From Cercis canadensis (taxonomy: Eukaryota > Streptophyta > Magnoliopsida > Fabales > Fabaceae): a DNA stretch of 64,000 bases. The stretch lies in assembly GCA_003255065.1 (NCBI GenBank), contig QAOA01003602.1, positions 62,001 to 126,000 on the forward strand, in the 5' to 3' direction. Shown one piece after another: positions 40,000 to 51,990 of this stretch. A program made the translations under genes and the position numbers. Under the pieces are notes generated by a model that was not told the DNA's origin, did not search any database, and saw only the letters and a program-made list of their open reading frames with translations. Numbering within the stretch: position 1 is the stretch's first letter; the number at the start of each line of letters is the position of its first letter.

Positions 40000-42900
40000 T
40001 TTTTCTCGTGTTTCCCTACATCTGGGACTGGACAGTTTCCTAGTGAGTCATTATATCTGGACCGGGACCCTGTTTCGGTTCATCCGTGTTTCTGACTCGG
40101 ATATTTTTCTCGTGTTTCCCTGTATCTAGGACTGAACAGTTTCCTAGTGAGTCACTACATCTGGTCCAGGACCCTGTTTCGGTTCTTCCCTGTTTTTGGC
40201 TCGGATATTTTTCTCGTGTTTCCTTGTATTTGGGACTGGACAGTTTCCTGGTGAGTCACTTTACCTGGTCTGAGAACATGATTGGGTTCATCCCTATTTC
40301 TGACACAAATATTTTTCTTGTTTTTCCCTGTATCTGGGACGGGACAGTTTCCTTGTATGTCATTACATCTGGTCTGAGTCCCTATTTTGGTTCATCCCTG
40401 TTTTTGACTCGGTTATTTTTCTTGTGTTTCCTTTTATCTAGGACTGGAATGTTTCCTAGTGAGTCACTATATTTGGACCAGGACCCAGTTTCGGTTCATC
40501 CCTGTTTCTGACTTGGATATTTTTCTCGTGTTTCTCTACATCTGGGACTGGACAGTTTCCTAGTAAGTCACTATATCTGAACCGGGACCCTGTTTCGGTT
40601 CATCCCTGTTTCTGACTCGGATATTTTTCTCCTGTTTCCCTATATCTAGGACTGGACAGTCTCCTGGTGAGTCACTACATCTGGTCCAGGACCCAGTTTC
40701 GGTTCATCCCTGTTTCTGACTCGGATATTTTTCTCGTGTTTCCATGTAACTGGGACTGGACAGTTTCCTGGTGAGTCACTATACCTTGTCTGAGAACATG
40801 TTTGGGTTCATCCCTATTTCTGACTCAGATATTTTTCTTGTGTTTCCCTGTATATAGGACAGGAAAGTTTCCTTGTATGTCATTACATCTGGTCTGAGAC
40901 CCTATTTCGGTCCATCCCTATTTCTTACTCCGTTATTTTTCTTGTGTTTCCCTTTACCTAAGACTCGAATGTTTCCTGGTGAGTCACTATATTTGGAATA
41001 GGACCCTGTTTCGGTTCATCCCTGTTTCTGACTTGGATATTTTTCTCGTGTTTCCCTATATCTAGGACTGGACAGTTTCCTAGTGAGTCATTATATCTGG
41101 ACCAGGACCCTGTTTCGGTTCATCCCTCTTTCTGACTCGGATATTTTTCTCCTGTTTCCCTGTATCTGGGACTGGACAGTTTCCTGGTGAGTCACTATAC
41201 CTGGTCTGAGAACATGTTTGGGTTCATCCCTATTTCCGACTCAGATATTTTTCTTGTGTTTCCCTGTATCTGTGACGGGACAGTTTCCTGGTAAGTCACT
41301 ACATCTGGTCCAGGGCTCTGTTTCTGTTCATCCTTGTTACGGACTCCGATACTTTTCTTTTGTTTCCCTTTATCTAGGACTGGAATGTTTCCTGGTGAGT
41401 CACTATATTTTGACCAGGACCCAGTTTCGGTGCATCCCTGTTTCTGACTTGGATATTTTTCTCGTGTTTCCCTATATCTGGGACTGGACAGTTTCCTAGT
41501 GAGTCACTACATCTGGTCCAGGACCCTGTTTCGGTTCTTCCTTGCTTCTGACTCGAATATTTTTCTCTTGTTTCCCTGTATCTGGGACTGGACAGTTTCC
41601 TGGTGAGTCACTACATCTGGTCCAGGACCCTGTTTCGGTTCATCCTTGTTTCTGACTCGGATATTTTTCTCCTGTTTCCCTGTATCTGGGACTGGACAGT
41701 TTCCTGGTGAGTTACTATACCTGGTCTGAGAACATGTTTGGGTTCATCCCTATTTCCGACTCAGATATTTTTCTTGTGTTTCCCTGTATCTGGGACGGCA
41801 CAGTTTCCTTGTATGTCATTACATTTGGTCTGAGACCCTATTTCGGTTCATCCCTGTTTTTGACTCGGTTATTTTTCTTGTGTTTCCTTTTATCTAGGAC
41901 GGGAATGTTTCCTCGTGAGTCACTATCTTTGGACCAGGACCAAGTTTCGGTTCATCCCTGTTTCTGACTTGGATATTTTTCTCGTGTTTCCCTGTATCTG
42001 GGACTGGACAGTTTCCTACTGAGTCTTTATATCTAGACTGGGACCCTGTTTCGGATCATCCCTGTTTCTGATTCGGATATTTTTCTCGTGTTTCCCTGTA
42101 TCTAGGACTGGACAGTTTCCTGGTGAGTCACTACATCTGGTCCAGGAGCCTATTTCGGTTCATTCCTGTCTCTGACTCGGATATTTTTCTCGAGTTTCCC
42201 TGTATCTGGGACTGGACAGTTTCCTGGTGAGTCACTATACCTGGACTGAGAACATGTTTGGGTTCATCCCTATTTCTGACACAAATATTTTTCTTGTGTT
42301 CCCCTGTATCTGGGACGGGACAGTTTCCTTGTATGTCCTTACATCTGGTATGAGACCCTATTTCGGTTCGTCCCTGTTTTTGACTTGGATATTTTTCTCG
42401 TGTTTCCCTATATCTGGGACTGGACAGTTTCCTAGTGAGTCACTATATCTGGACCGGGACCCTGTTTCGGTTCATCCCTCTTTCTGACTAGGATATTTTT
42501 CTCGTGTTTCCCTGTATCTAGGGCTGGACAGTTTCCTGGTGAGTCACTACATATAGTCCAGGACCCTGTTTCAGTTCATCCTTGTTTCTGACTCGGATAT
42601 TTTTCTCTTGTTTCCCTGTATGTGGGACTGGACAGTTTCCTGGTGAGTCACTACATCTGGTCCAGGACCCTGTTTCGGTTCATCCCTGTTTCTGACTCGG
42701 ATATTTTTCTCGTGTTTCCATGTAACTGGGACTGGACAGTTTCCTGCGGAGTCACTATACCTGGTCTGAGAACATGTTTGGGTTCATCCCTATTTCTGAC
42801 TCAGATATTTTTCTTCTGTTTCCCTGTATATGGGACAGTAAAGTTTCCTTGTATGTCATTACATCTGGTATGAGACCCTATTTCGGTCCATCCCTATTTC

Positions 42901-45900
42901 TTACTCCATTATTTTTCTTGTGTTTCCCTTTACCTAAGACTCGAATGTTTCCTGGTGGGTCACTATATTTGGAATAGGACCCTGTTTCGGTTCATCCCTG
43001 TTTCTGACTTGGATATTTTTCTCGTGTTTCCCTATATCTGGGACTGGACAGTTTCCTAGTGAGTCATTATATCTGGACCGGGACCCTGTTTCGGTTCATC
43101 CCTATTTCTGACTCGGATATTTTTCTCCTGTTTCCCTGTATCTGAGACTGGACAGTTTCCTTGTGAGTCACTATACCTGGTCTGAGAACATGTTTGGGTT
43201 CATCCCTATTTTCGACTCAGATATTTTTCTTGTCTTTCCCTGTATCTGTGACGGGATAGTTTCCTGGTAAGTCACTACATCTGGTCCAGGGCTCTATTTC
43301 GGTTCATCCTTGTTACGGACTCCGATACTTTTCTTTTGTTTCCCTTTATCTAGGACTGGAATGTTTCCTGGTGAGTCACTATATTTGGACCAGGACCCAG
43401 TTTCGGTTCATCCCTGTTTCTGACTTGGATATTTTTCTCGTGTTTCCCTTTATCTGGGACTGGACAGTTTCCTAGTGAGTCACTACATCTGGTCCAGGAC
43501 CCTGTTTCGGTTCTTCCTTGCTTCTGACTCGGATATTTTTCTCTTGTTTCCCTGTATCTGGGACTGGACAGTTTCCTGGTGAGTCACTACATCTGGTCCA
43601 GGACCCTGTTTCGGTTCTTCCTTGTTTCTGACTCGGATTATTTTCTCTTGTTTCCCTGTATCTGGGACTGGACAGTTTCCTGGTGAGTCACTATGCCTGG
43701 TCTGAGAATCCCTATTTCCGACTCAGATATTTTTCTTGTGTTTCCCTGTATCTGGGACGGCACAGTTTCCTTGTATGTCATTACATCTGGTCTGAGACGC
43801 TATTTCGGTTCATCCCTGTTTTTGACTCGGTTATTTTTCTTGTGTTTCCCTTTATCTAGGACGGGAATGTTTCCTCGTGAGTCACTATCTTTGGACCAGG
43901 ACCCAGTTTCGGTTCATCCCTGTTTCTGACTTGGATATTTTTCTCGTGTTTCCCTGTATCTGGGACTGGACAGTTTCCTAGTGAGTCTTTATATCTAGAC
44001 CGGGACCCTGTTTCGGATCATCCCTGTTTCTGATTCGGATATTTTTCTCGTGTTTCCCTGTATCTAGGACTGGACAGTTTCCTGGTGAGTCACTACATCT
44101 GGTCCAGGAGCCTATTTCGGTTCATTCCTGTCTCTGACTCGGATATTTTTCTCGAGTTTCCCTGTATCTGGGACTGGACAGTTTCCTGGTGAGTCATTAT
44201 ACCTGGACTGAGAACATGTTTGGGTTCATCCCTATTTCTGACACAAATATTTTTCTTGTGTTACCCTGTATCTGGGACGGGACAGTTTCCTTGTATGTCC
44301 TTACATCAGGTATGAGACCCTATTTCGGTTCGTCCCTGTTTTTGACTTGGATATTTTTCTCGTGTTTCCCTATATCTGGGACTGGACAGTTTCCTAGTGA
44401 GTCACTATATCTGGACCGGGACCCTGTTTCGGTTCATCCCTCTTTCTGACTAGGATATTTTTCTCGTGTTTCCCTGTATCTAGGGCTGGACAGTTTCCTG
44501 GTGAGTCACTACATATAGTCCAGGACCCTGTTTCGGTTCATCCTTGTTTCTGACTCGGATATTTTTCTCTTGTTTCCCTGTATGTGGGACTGGACAGTTT
44601 CCTGGTGAGTCACTACATCTGGTCCAGGACCCTGTTTCGGTTCATCCCTGTTTCTGACTCGGATATTTTTCTCGTGTTTCCATGTAACTGGGACTGGACA
44701 GTTTCCTGCGGAGTCACTATACCTGGTCTGAGAACATGTTTGGGTTCATCCCTATTTCTGACTCAGATATTTTTCTTCTGTTTCCCTGTATATGGGACAG
44801 GAAAGTTTCCTTGTATGTCATTACATCTGGTATGAGACCCTATTTCGGTCCATCCCTATTTCTTACTCCTTTATTTTTCTTGTGTTTCCCTTTACCTAAT
44901 ACTCGAATGTTTCCTGGTGGGTCACTATATTTGGAATAGGACCCTGTTTCGGTTCATCCCTGTTTCTGACTTGGATATTTTTCTCGTGTTTCCCTATATC
45001 TGGGACTGGACAGTTTCCTAGTGAGTCATTATATCTGGACCGGGACCCTGTTTCGGTTCATCCCTATTTCTGACTCGGATATTTTTCTCCTGTTTCCCTG
45101 TATCTGAGACTGGACAGTTTCCTTGTGAGTCACTATACCTGGTCTGAGAACATGTTTGGGTTCATCCCTATTTCCGACTCAGATATTTTTCTTGTCTTTC
45201 CCTGTATCTGTGACGGGATAGTTTCCTGGTAAGTCACTACATCTGGTCCAGGGCTCTGTTTCGGTTCATCCTTGTTACGGACTCTGATACTTTTCTTTTG
45301 TTTCCCTTTATCTAGGACTGGAATGTTTCCTGGTGAGTCACTATATTTGGACCAGGACCCAGTTTCGGTTCATCCCTGTTTCTGACTTGGATATTTTTCT
45401 CGTGTTTCCCTTTATCTGGGACTGGACAGTTTCCTAGTGAGTCACTACATCTGGTCCAGGACCCTGTTTCGGTTCTTCCTTGCTTCTGACTCGGATATTT
45501 TTCTCTTGTTTCCCTGTATCTGGGACTGGACAGTTTCCTGGTGAGTCACTACATCTGGTCCAGGACCCTGTTTCGGTTCTTCCTTGTTTCTGACTCGGAT
45601 TATTTTCTCTTGTTTCCCTGTATCTGGGACTGGACAGTTTCCTGGTGAGTCACTATGCCTGGTCTGAGAACATGCTTGGGTTCATCCCTATTTCCGACTC
45701 AGATATTTTTCTTGTGTTTCCCTGTATCTGGGACGGCACAGTTTCCTTGTATGTCATTACATCTGGTCTGAGACGCTATTTCGGTTCATCCCTGTTTTTG
45801 ACTCGGTTATTTTTCTTGTGTTTCCCTTTATCTAGGACGGGAATGTTTCCTCGTGAGTCACTATCTTTGGACCAGGACCCAGTTTCGGTTCATCCCTGTT

Positions 45901-47150
45901 TCTGACTTGGATATTTTTCTCGTGTTTCCCTGTATCTGGGACTGGACAGTTTCCTAGTGAGTCTTTATATCTAGACCGGGACCCTGTTCCGGATCATCCC
46001 TGTTTCTGATTCGGATATTTTTCTCGTGTTTCCCTGTATCTAGGACTGGACAGTTTCCTGGTGAGTCACTACATCTGGTCCAGGAGCCTATTTCGGTTCA
46101 TTCCTGTCTCTGACTCGGATATTTTTCTCGAGTTTCCCTGTATCTGGGACTGGACAGTTTCCTGGTGAGTCATTATACCTGGATTGAGAACATGTTTGGG
46201 TTCATCCCTATTTCTGACACAAATATTTTTCTTGTGTTCCCCTGTATCTGGGACGGGACTGTTTCCTTGTATGTCCTTACATCTGGTATGAGACCCTATT
46301 TCGGTTCGTCCCTGTTTTTGACTTGGATATTTTTCTCGTGTTTCCCTATATCTGGGACTGGACAGTTTCCTAGTGAGTCACTATATCTGGACCGGGACCC
46401 TGTTTCGGTTCATCCCTCTTTCTGACTAGGATATTTTTCTCGTGTTTCCCTGTATCTAGGGCTGGACAGTTTCCTGGTGAGTCACTACATATAGTCCAGG
46501 ACCCTGTTTCGGTTCATCCTTGTTTCTGACTCGGATATTTTTCTCTTGTTTCCCTGTATCTGGGACTGGACAGTTTCCTGGTGAGTCACTACATCTGGTC
46601 CAGGACCCTTTTTCGGTTCATCCCTGTTTCTGACTCGGTTATTTTTCTCGTGTTTCCATGTAACTTGGACTGGACAGTTTCCTGCGGAGTCACTATACCT
46701 GGTCTGAGAACATGTTTGGGTTCATCCCTATTTCTGACTCAGATATTTTTCTTCTGTTTCCCTGTATCTAGGACGGCACAGTTTCCTTGTATGTCATTAC
46801 ATCTGGTCTGAGACCCTATTTCGGTTCATCCCTGTTTTTGACTCGGTTATTTTTCTTGTGTTTCCCTTTATCTAGGACGGGAATATTTCCTCGTGAGTCA
46901 CTATATTTGGACCAGGACCCAGATTCGGTTCATCCCTGTTTCTGACTTGGATATTTTTCTCGTGTTTCCCTGTATTTGGGACTGGACAGTTTCCTAGTGA
47001 GTCTTTATACCTAGACCGGGACCCTGTTTCGGATCATCCCTGTTTCTTATTCGGATATTTTTCTCGTGTTTCCCTGTATCTAGGACTGGAAAGTTTCCTG
47101 GTGAGTCACTACATCTGGTCCAAGAGCCTGTTACGGTTCATTCCTGTCTC
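40000..47150 (+). repeat. 19-monomer higher-order repeat, 1,976 bp, ~3.6 copies
   Basis: The landmark TCCATGTAACTGGG occurs at 40741, 42717 and 44679, and as TCCATGTAACTTGG at 46655. Spacings are 1976, 1962 and 1976. Other landmarks agree: GACACAAATA at 40302 and 42278, and the region around 41221, 43197 and 45159. The 1,962 spacing is 1,976 minus a 14-bp deletion near 43709. Copies 2-4 are far more alike than adjacent monomers are, which defines a true higher-order repeat. The fourth copy diverges after about 47.1 kb. Confidence 0.9.
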
Positions 47151-47204
47151 TGACTCGGATATATTTCTCGAGTTTCCCTGTATCTGGGACTAGACAGTTT
47201 CCTG

Positions 47205-48450
47205 GTGAGTCACTATTCCTGGTCTGAGAACATGTTTGGGTTCATCCCTCTTTCTGACACAAATATTTTTCTTGTGTTTCCCTGTATCTGGGATGGGACA
47301 GTTTCCTTGTATGTCCTTACATCTGGTCTGAGACCCTACTTCGGTTCATCCCTGTTTCTAAGTTGGATATTTTTCTTGTGTTTCACTATATCTGGGACTG
47401 GACAGTTTCCTAGTGAGTCGCCATATATGGACCGGGACTCTGTTTCGGTTCATCCCTATTTCTGACTCGGATATTTTTCTCGTGTTTCCCTGTATCTAGG
47501 ACTGGACAGTTTCCTGGTGAGTCACTACATCTGGTCCAGGAGCCTATTTCGGTTCATTCCTTTCTCTGACTCGGATATTTTTCTCGAGTTTCCCTGTATC
47601 TGGGACTGGACAGTTTCCTGGTGAGTCATTATACCTGGACTGAGAACATGTTTGGGTTCATCCCTATTTCTGACACAAATATTTTTCTTGTGTTCCCCTG
47701 TATCTGGGACGGGACTGTTTCCTTGTATGTCCTTACATCTGGTATGAGACCCTATTTCGGTTCGTCCCTATTTTTGACTTGGATATTTTTCTTGTGTTTC
47801 ACTATATCTGGGACTGGACAGTTTCCTAGTGAGTCGCCATATATGGACCGGGACCCTGTTTCGGTTCATCCCTATTCCTGACTCGGATATTTTTCTCGTG
47901 TTTCCCTGTATCTAGGACTGGACAGTTTCCTGGTGAGTCACTACATCTGGTCCAGGACCCTGTTTCGGTTCATCCGTGTTTCTGACTCAGATATTTTTCT
48001 CGTGTTTCCCTGTATCTGGGACTGGACAGTTTCCCGGTGAGTCACTATACCCGGTCTGAGAACATGTTTGGGTTAATCCCTATTTCTGACTCAGATATTT
48101 TTCTTGTGTTTCCCTGTATCTGGGACGGGACAGTTTCCTTGTATGTCATTACATCTGGTCTGAGACCCTATTTCGGTTCATCCCTATTTTTGACTCCGTT
48201 ATTTTTCTTGTGTTTCCCTTTACCTAAGGCTGGAATGTTTCCTGGTGAGTCACTAAATTTGGAACAGGACCCTGTTTCGGGTCATCCTTGTTTCTGACTT
48301 GGATTTTTTTCTCGTGTTTCCCTATATCTGGGACTGGACAGTTTCCTATTGAGTCATTATATCTGGACCGGGACCCTGTTTCGATTCATCCCTATTTCTG
48401 ACTCGGATATTTTTCTCGTGTTTTCCTGTATCTAGGACTGGACAGTTTCC
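47205..48450 (+). repeat. Four-monomer (416-bp) local higher-order repeat
   Basis: The GAGAACATGTTTGGGTT type of monomer recurs at about 47227, 47643 and 48059, each 416 bp (4 x 104) apart, with the intervening monomers also matched by type. To the left the same marker monomer is often 520 bp (5 x 104) apart, for example about 41729 to 42249. Confidence 0.7.
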
Positions 48451-51400
48451 TGGAGAGTCACTACATCTGGTCCAGGACCCTGTTTCGGTTCATCCTTGTT
48501 TCTGACTCGGATATTTTTCTCCTGTTTCCCTGTATCTGGGACTGGACAGTTTCCTGGTGAGTCACTATACCTGGTCGCAGAACATGTTTGGATTCATCCC
48601 TATTTCCGACTCAGATATTTTTCTTGTGTCTCCCTCTATCTGGGACGGCACTGTTTCCTTGTATGTCATTACATCTGGTCTGAGACCCTATTTGGGTCCA
48701 TCCCTGTTTTTGACTCGGTTATTTTTCTTGTGTTTCCCTTTATCTAGGACGGGAATATTTCCTCGTGAGTCACTATATTTGGACCAGGACCCAGTTTCGG
48801 TTCATCCCTGTTTCTGACTTGGATATTTTTCTCGTGTTTCCCTGTATCTGGGACTGGACAGTTTCCTAGTGAGTCTTTATACCTAGACCGGGACGCTGTT
48901 TCGGATCATCCCTGTTTCTGATTCGGATATTTTTCTCGTGTTTCCCTATATCTAGGACTGGACAATTTCCTGGTGAGTCACTACATCTGGTCCAGGAGCC
49001 TGTTTCGGTTAATTCCTGTCTCTGACTCGGATATTTTTCTCGAGTTTCCCTGTAACTGGGACTAGACAGTTTCCTGGTGAGTCACTATACCTGGTCTGAG
49101 AACATGTTTGGGTTCATCCCTATTTCTGACACAAATATTTTTCTTGTGTTTCCCTGTATCTAGGACGGGACAGTTTCCTTGTATGTCCTTACTTCTGGTC
49201 TAAGACCCTACTTCGGTTCATCCCTGTTTCTGACTTGGATATTTTTCTTGTGTTTCCCTATATCTGGGACTGGACAGTTTCCTAGTGAGTCACTATATCT
49301 GGACCGGGACCCTGTTTCGGTTCATCCCTATTTCTGACTCGGATATTTTTCTCGTGTTTCCCTGTATCTAGAACTGGACAGTTTCCTGGTGAGTCACTAC
49401 ATCATCCAGGACCCTGTTTCGGTTCATCCTTGTTTCTGACTCGGATACTTTTCACTTGTTTCCCTGTATATGGGACTGGACAGTTTCCTGGTGAGTCACT
49501 ATACCTGGTCTGAGAGCATGTTTGGCTTCATCCCTATTTCTGACTCAGATATTTTTCTTGTGTTTCCCTGTATATGGCACTGGAAAGTTTCCTTGTATGT
49601 CATTACATCTGGTCTGAGACCCTATTTCGGTTCATCCCTATTTCTGACTCGGTTATTTTTCTTGTGTTTCCCTTTATCTGGGACTGGAATATTTCTTGGT
49701 GAGTCACTATATTTGCACCAGGACCCTGTTTCGGTTCATCCCTGTTTCTGACTTGGATATTTTTCTCGTTTTTCCCTGTATCTAGGACTGGACAGTTTCC
49801 TAGTAAGTCACTATATCTGGACCGGGATCCTGTTTCGGTTCATCCCTGTTTCTGACTAGGATATTTTTCCCGTGTTTTCCTATATCTAGGACTAGACAGT
49901 TTCCTGGTGAGTCACTACATCTGGTCCAGGACCCTGTTTCGGTTCATTCCTGTCTCTGACTCGGATATTTTTCTCGAGGTTTCCTGTATCTGGGACAGGA
50001 CAGTTTCCTGGTGAGTAACTATACCTGTTCTGAGAACATGTTTGGGTTCATCCCTATTTCTGACACAAATATTTTTCTCTTGTTTCCCTATATCTGGGAC
50101 GGGACAATTTCCTTGTATGTCAATACATCTGGTCTAAGACCCTATTTCGGTTCATCCCTGTTTTTGACTCGGTTATTTTTCTTGTGTTTCCCTTTATCTA
50201 GGACTGGAATGTTTCCTGGTGAGTCACTATATTTGGACCAGGACCCTGTTTCGGTTCATACCTGTTTCTCACTTGGATATTTTTCTCGTGTTTCCCTGTA
50301 TCTAGGACTTGACAGTTTCCTGGTGAGTCACTACATCAGGTCCAGGACCCTGTTTCGGTTCATCCCTGTTTCTAACTCGGTTATTTTTCTTGTATTTCCC
50401 TTTATTTAGGACTGGAATGTTTCCTGGTCAGTCACTATATTTTGACCAGGACCCTGTTTCGGTTCATCCCTGTTTCTGACTTGGATATTTTTCTCCTGTT
50501 TCCCTGTATCTGGGACTGGACAGTTTCCTAGTGAGTCACTATATCTTGACCGGGACCCTGTTTCGGTTCATCCCTTTTTCTGACCCGGATATTTTTCTCG
50601 TGTTTCCCTGTATCTGGGACTGGACACTGGACAGTTTCTTGGTGAGTCACTACATCTGGTCCAGGACCCTGTTTCGGTTCATCTGTGTTTCTGACTCAGA
50701 TATTTTTGTCGTGTTTCCATGTATATGGGACTGGACAGTTTCCCGGTTAGTCACTATACCCGGTCTGAGAACATGTTTGGGTTAATCCCTATTTCTGACT
50801 CAGGTATTTTTCTTGTGTTTCCCTGTATCTGGGACAGGACAGTTTCCTTGTATGTCATTACATCTGGTCTGAGTCCCTATTTCGGTTCATCCCTGTTTCT
50901 GACTCGGTTATTTTTCTTGTGTTTCCCTTTTTCTAGGACTAGAATGTTTCCTGGTGAGTCATTATATTTGGACCAGGACCTTGTTTCGGTTCATCCCTGT
51001 TTCTGACTTGGATACTTTTCTCGTGTTTCCCTGTATCTGGGACTGGCAGTTTCCTAGTGAGTCACTATATCTGGACCGGGACCCTGTTTCGGTTCATCAC
51101 AGTTTCTGACTCCGAATTTTTTCTCGTGTTTCCCTGTATCTGGGACTGGACAGTTTCCTGGTGAGTCACTATACCTGGTCTGAGAACATGTTGGGTTCAT
51201 CCGTATTTCTGACTCAGATATTTTTCTTGTGTTTCCCTCTATCTGGGACGGGACAGTTTCCTTGTATGTCATTACATCTGGTCTGAGTCCCTATTTCGGT
51301 TCATCCCTGTTTCTGACTCGGATATTTTTCTCGTGTTTCCCTGTATCTGGGACTGGACGGTTTCCTGGTGAGTCACTATTCCTGGTCTGAGCACAAGTTT

Positions 51401-51990
51401 GGGCTCATCCCTATTTCTGACTCAGATATTTTTCTTGTTTTTCCCTGTATCTGGGACGGGACAGTTCCCTTGTATGTCATTACATCTGGTCTGAGTCCCT
51501 ATTTCGGTTCATCCCTGTTTCTGACTCGAATATTTTTCTCGTGTTTCCCTGTATCTGGGACTGGACAGTTTCCTGGTGAGTCACTATACCTGGTCTGAGA
51601 ACATGGTTGGGCTCATCCCTATTTCTGACTCAGATATTTTTCTTGTGTTTCCCTGTATCTGGGACGGGACAGTTCCCTTGTATGTCATTACATCTGGTCT
51701 GCATCCCTATTTCGGTTCATCTCTGTTTCTGACTCGATTATTTTTGTTGTGTTTCCCTTTAACTAGAACTGGAATGTTTCCTGGTGAGTCACTATATTTG
51801 GACCAAGACCCTGTTTTGGTTCATCCATGTTTCTGACTCGGTTATTTTTCTTGTGTTTCCCATTATCTGGGACTGGACAATTTCCTAGTGAGTCACTATA
51901 TCTGGACCGGGACCCTGTTTCGGTTCATCCCTGTTTCTTACTCCGATATTTTTCTCGTATTTCCCTGTATCTGGGACTGGACAGTTTCCT

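Larger units (their letters stand above)
11153..51990 (+). repeat. 104-bp satellite array, right segment
   Basis: Continuation of the same array in the same orientation and phase after the solo LTR, for about 390 more monomers, ending at the assembly gap. No other non-satellite insertion was found. Monomer length is mostly 104 bp, with occasional short forms of 70 or about 88 bp. From about 37.6 kb onward a different subfamily mix dominates, marked by GAACATGTTTGGGTTCATCC and CCTTGTATGTCATTACATC, which are absent from the left third. Open frames of up to about 140 codons occur by chance and show no coding signal. Confidence 0.98.

Noticed and set aside
40086..40511. 141-codon plus-strand open frame, the longest gap-free frame in the satellite
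   Set aside because: It spans about four monomers. With a 104-bp period (remainder 2 modulo 3) the peptide cycles through all three frames of the same repeat. Homologous frames elsewhere in the array are broken at random and there is no known domain.
1..51990. CRISPR-like array
   Set aside because: Repeats are contiguous and diverged, with no unique spacers, in a eukaryotic context with no cas genes. This is an ordinary tandem satellite.
1..51990. Coding minisatellite or repeat-protein gene
   Set aside because: The monomer is not a multiple of three, stops occur in every frame every few monomers, and no frame is conserved.
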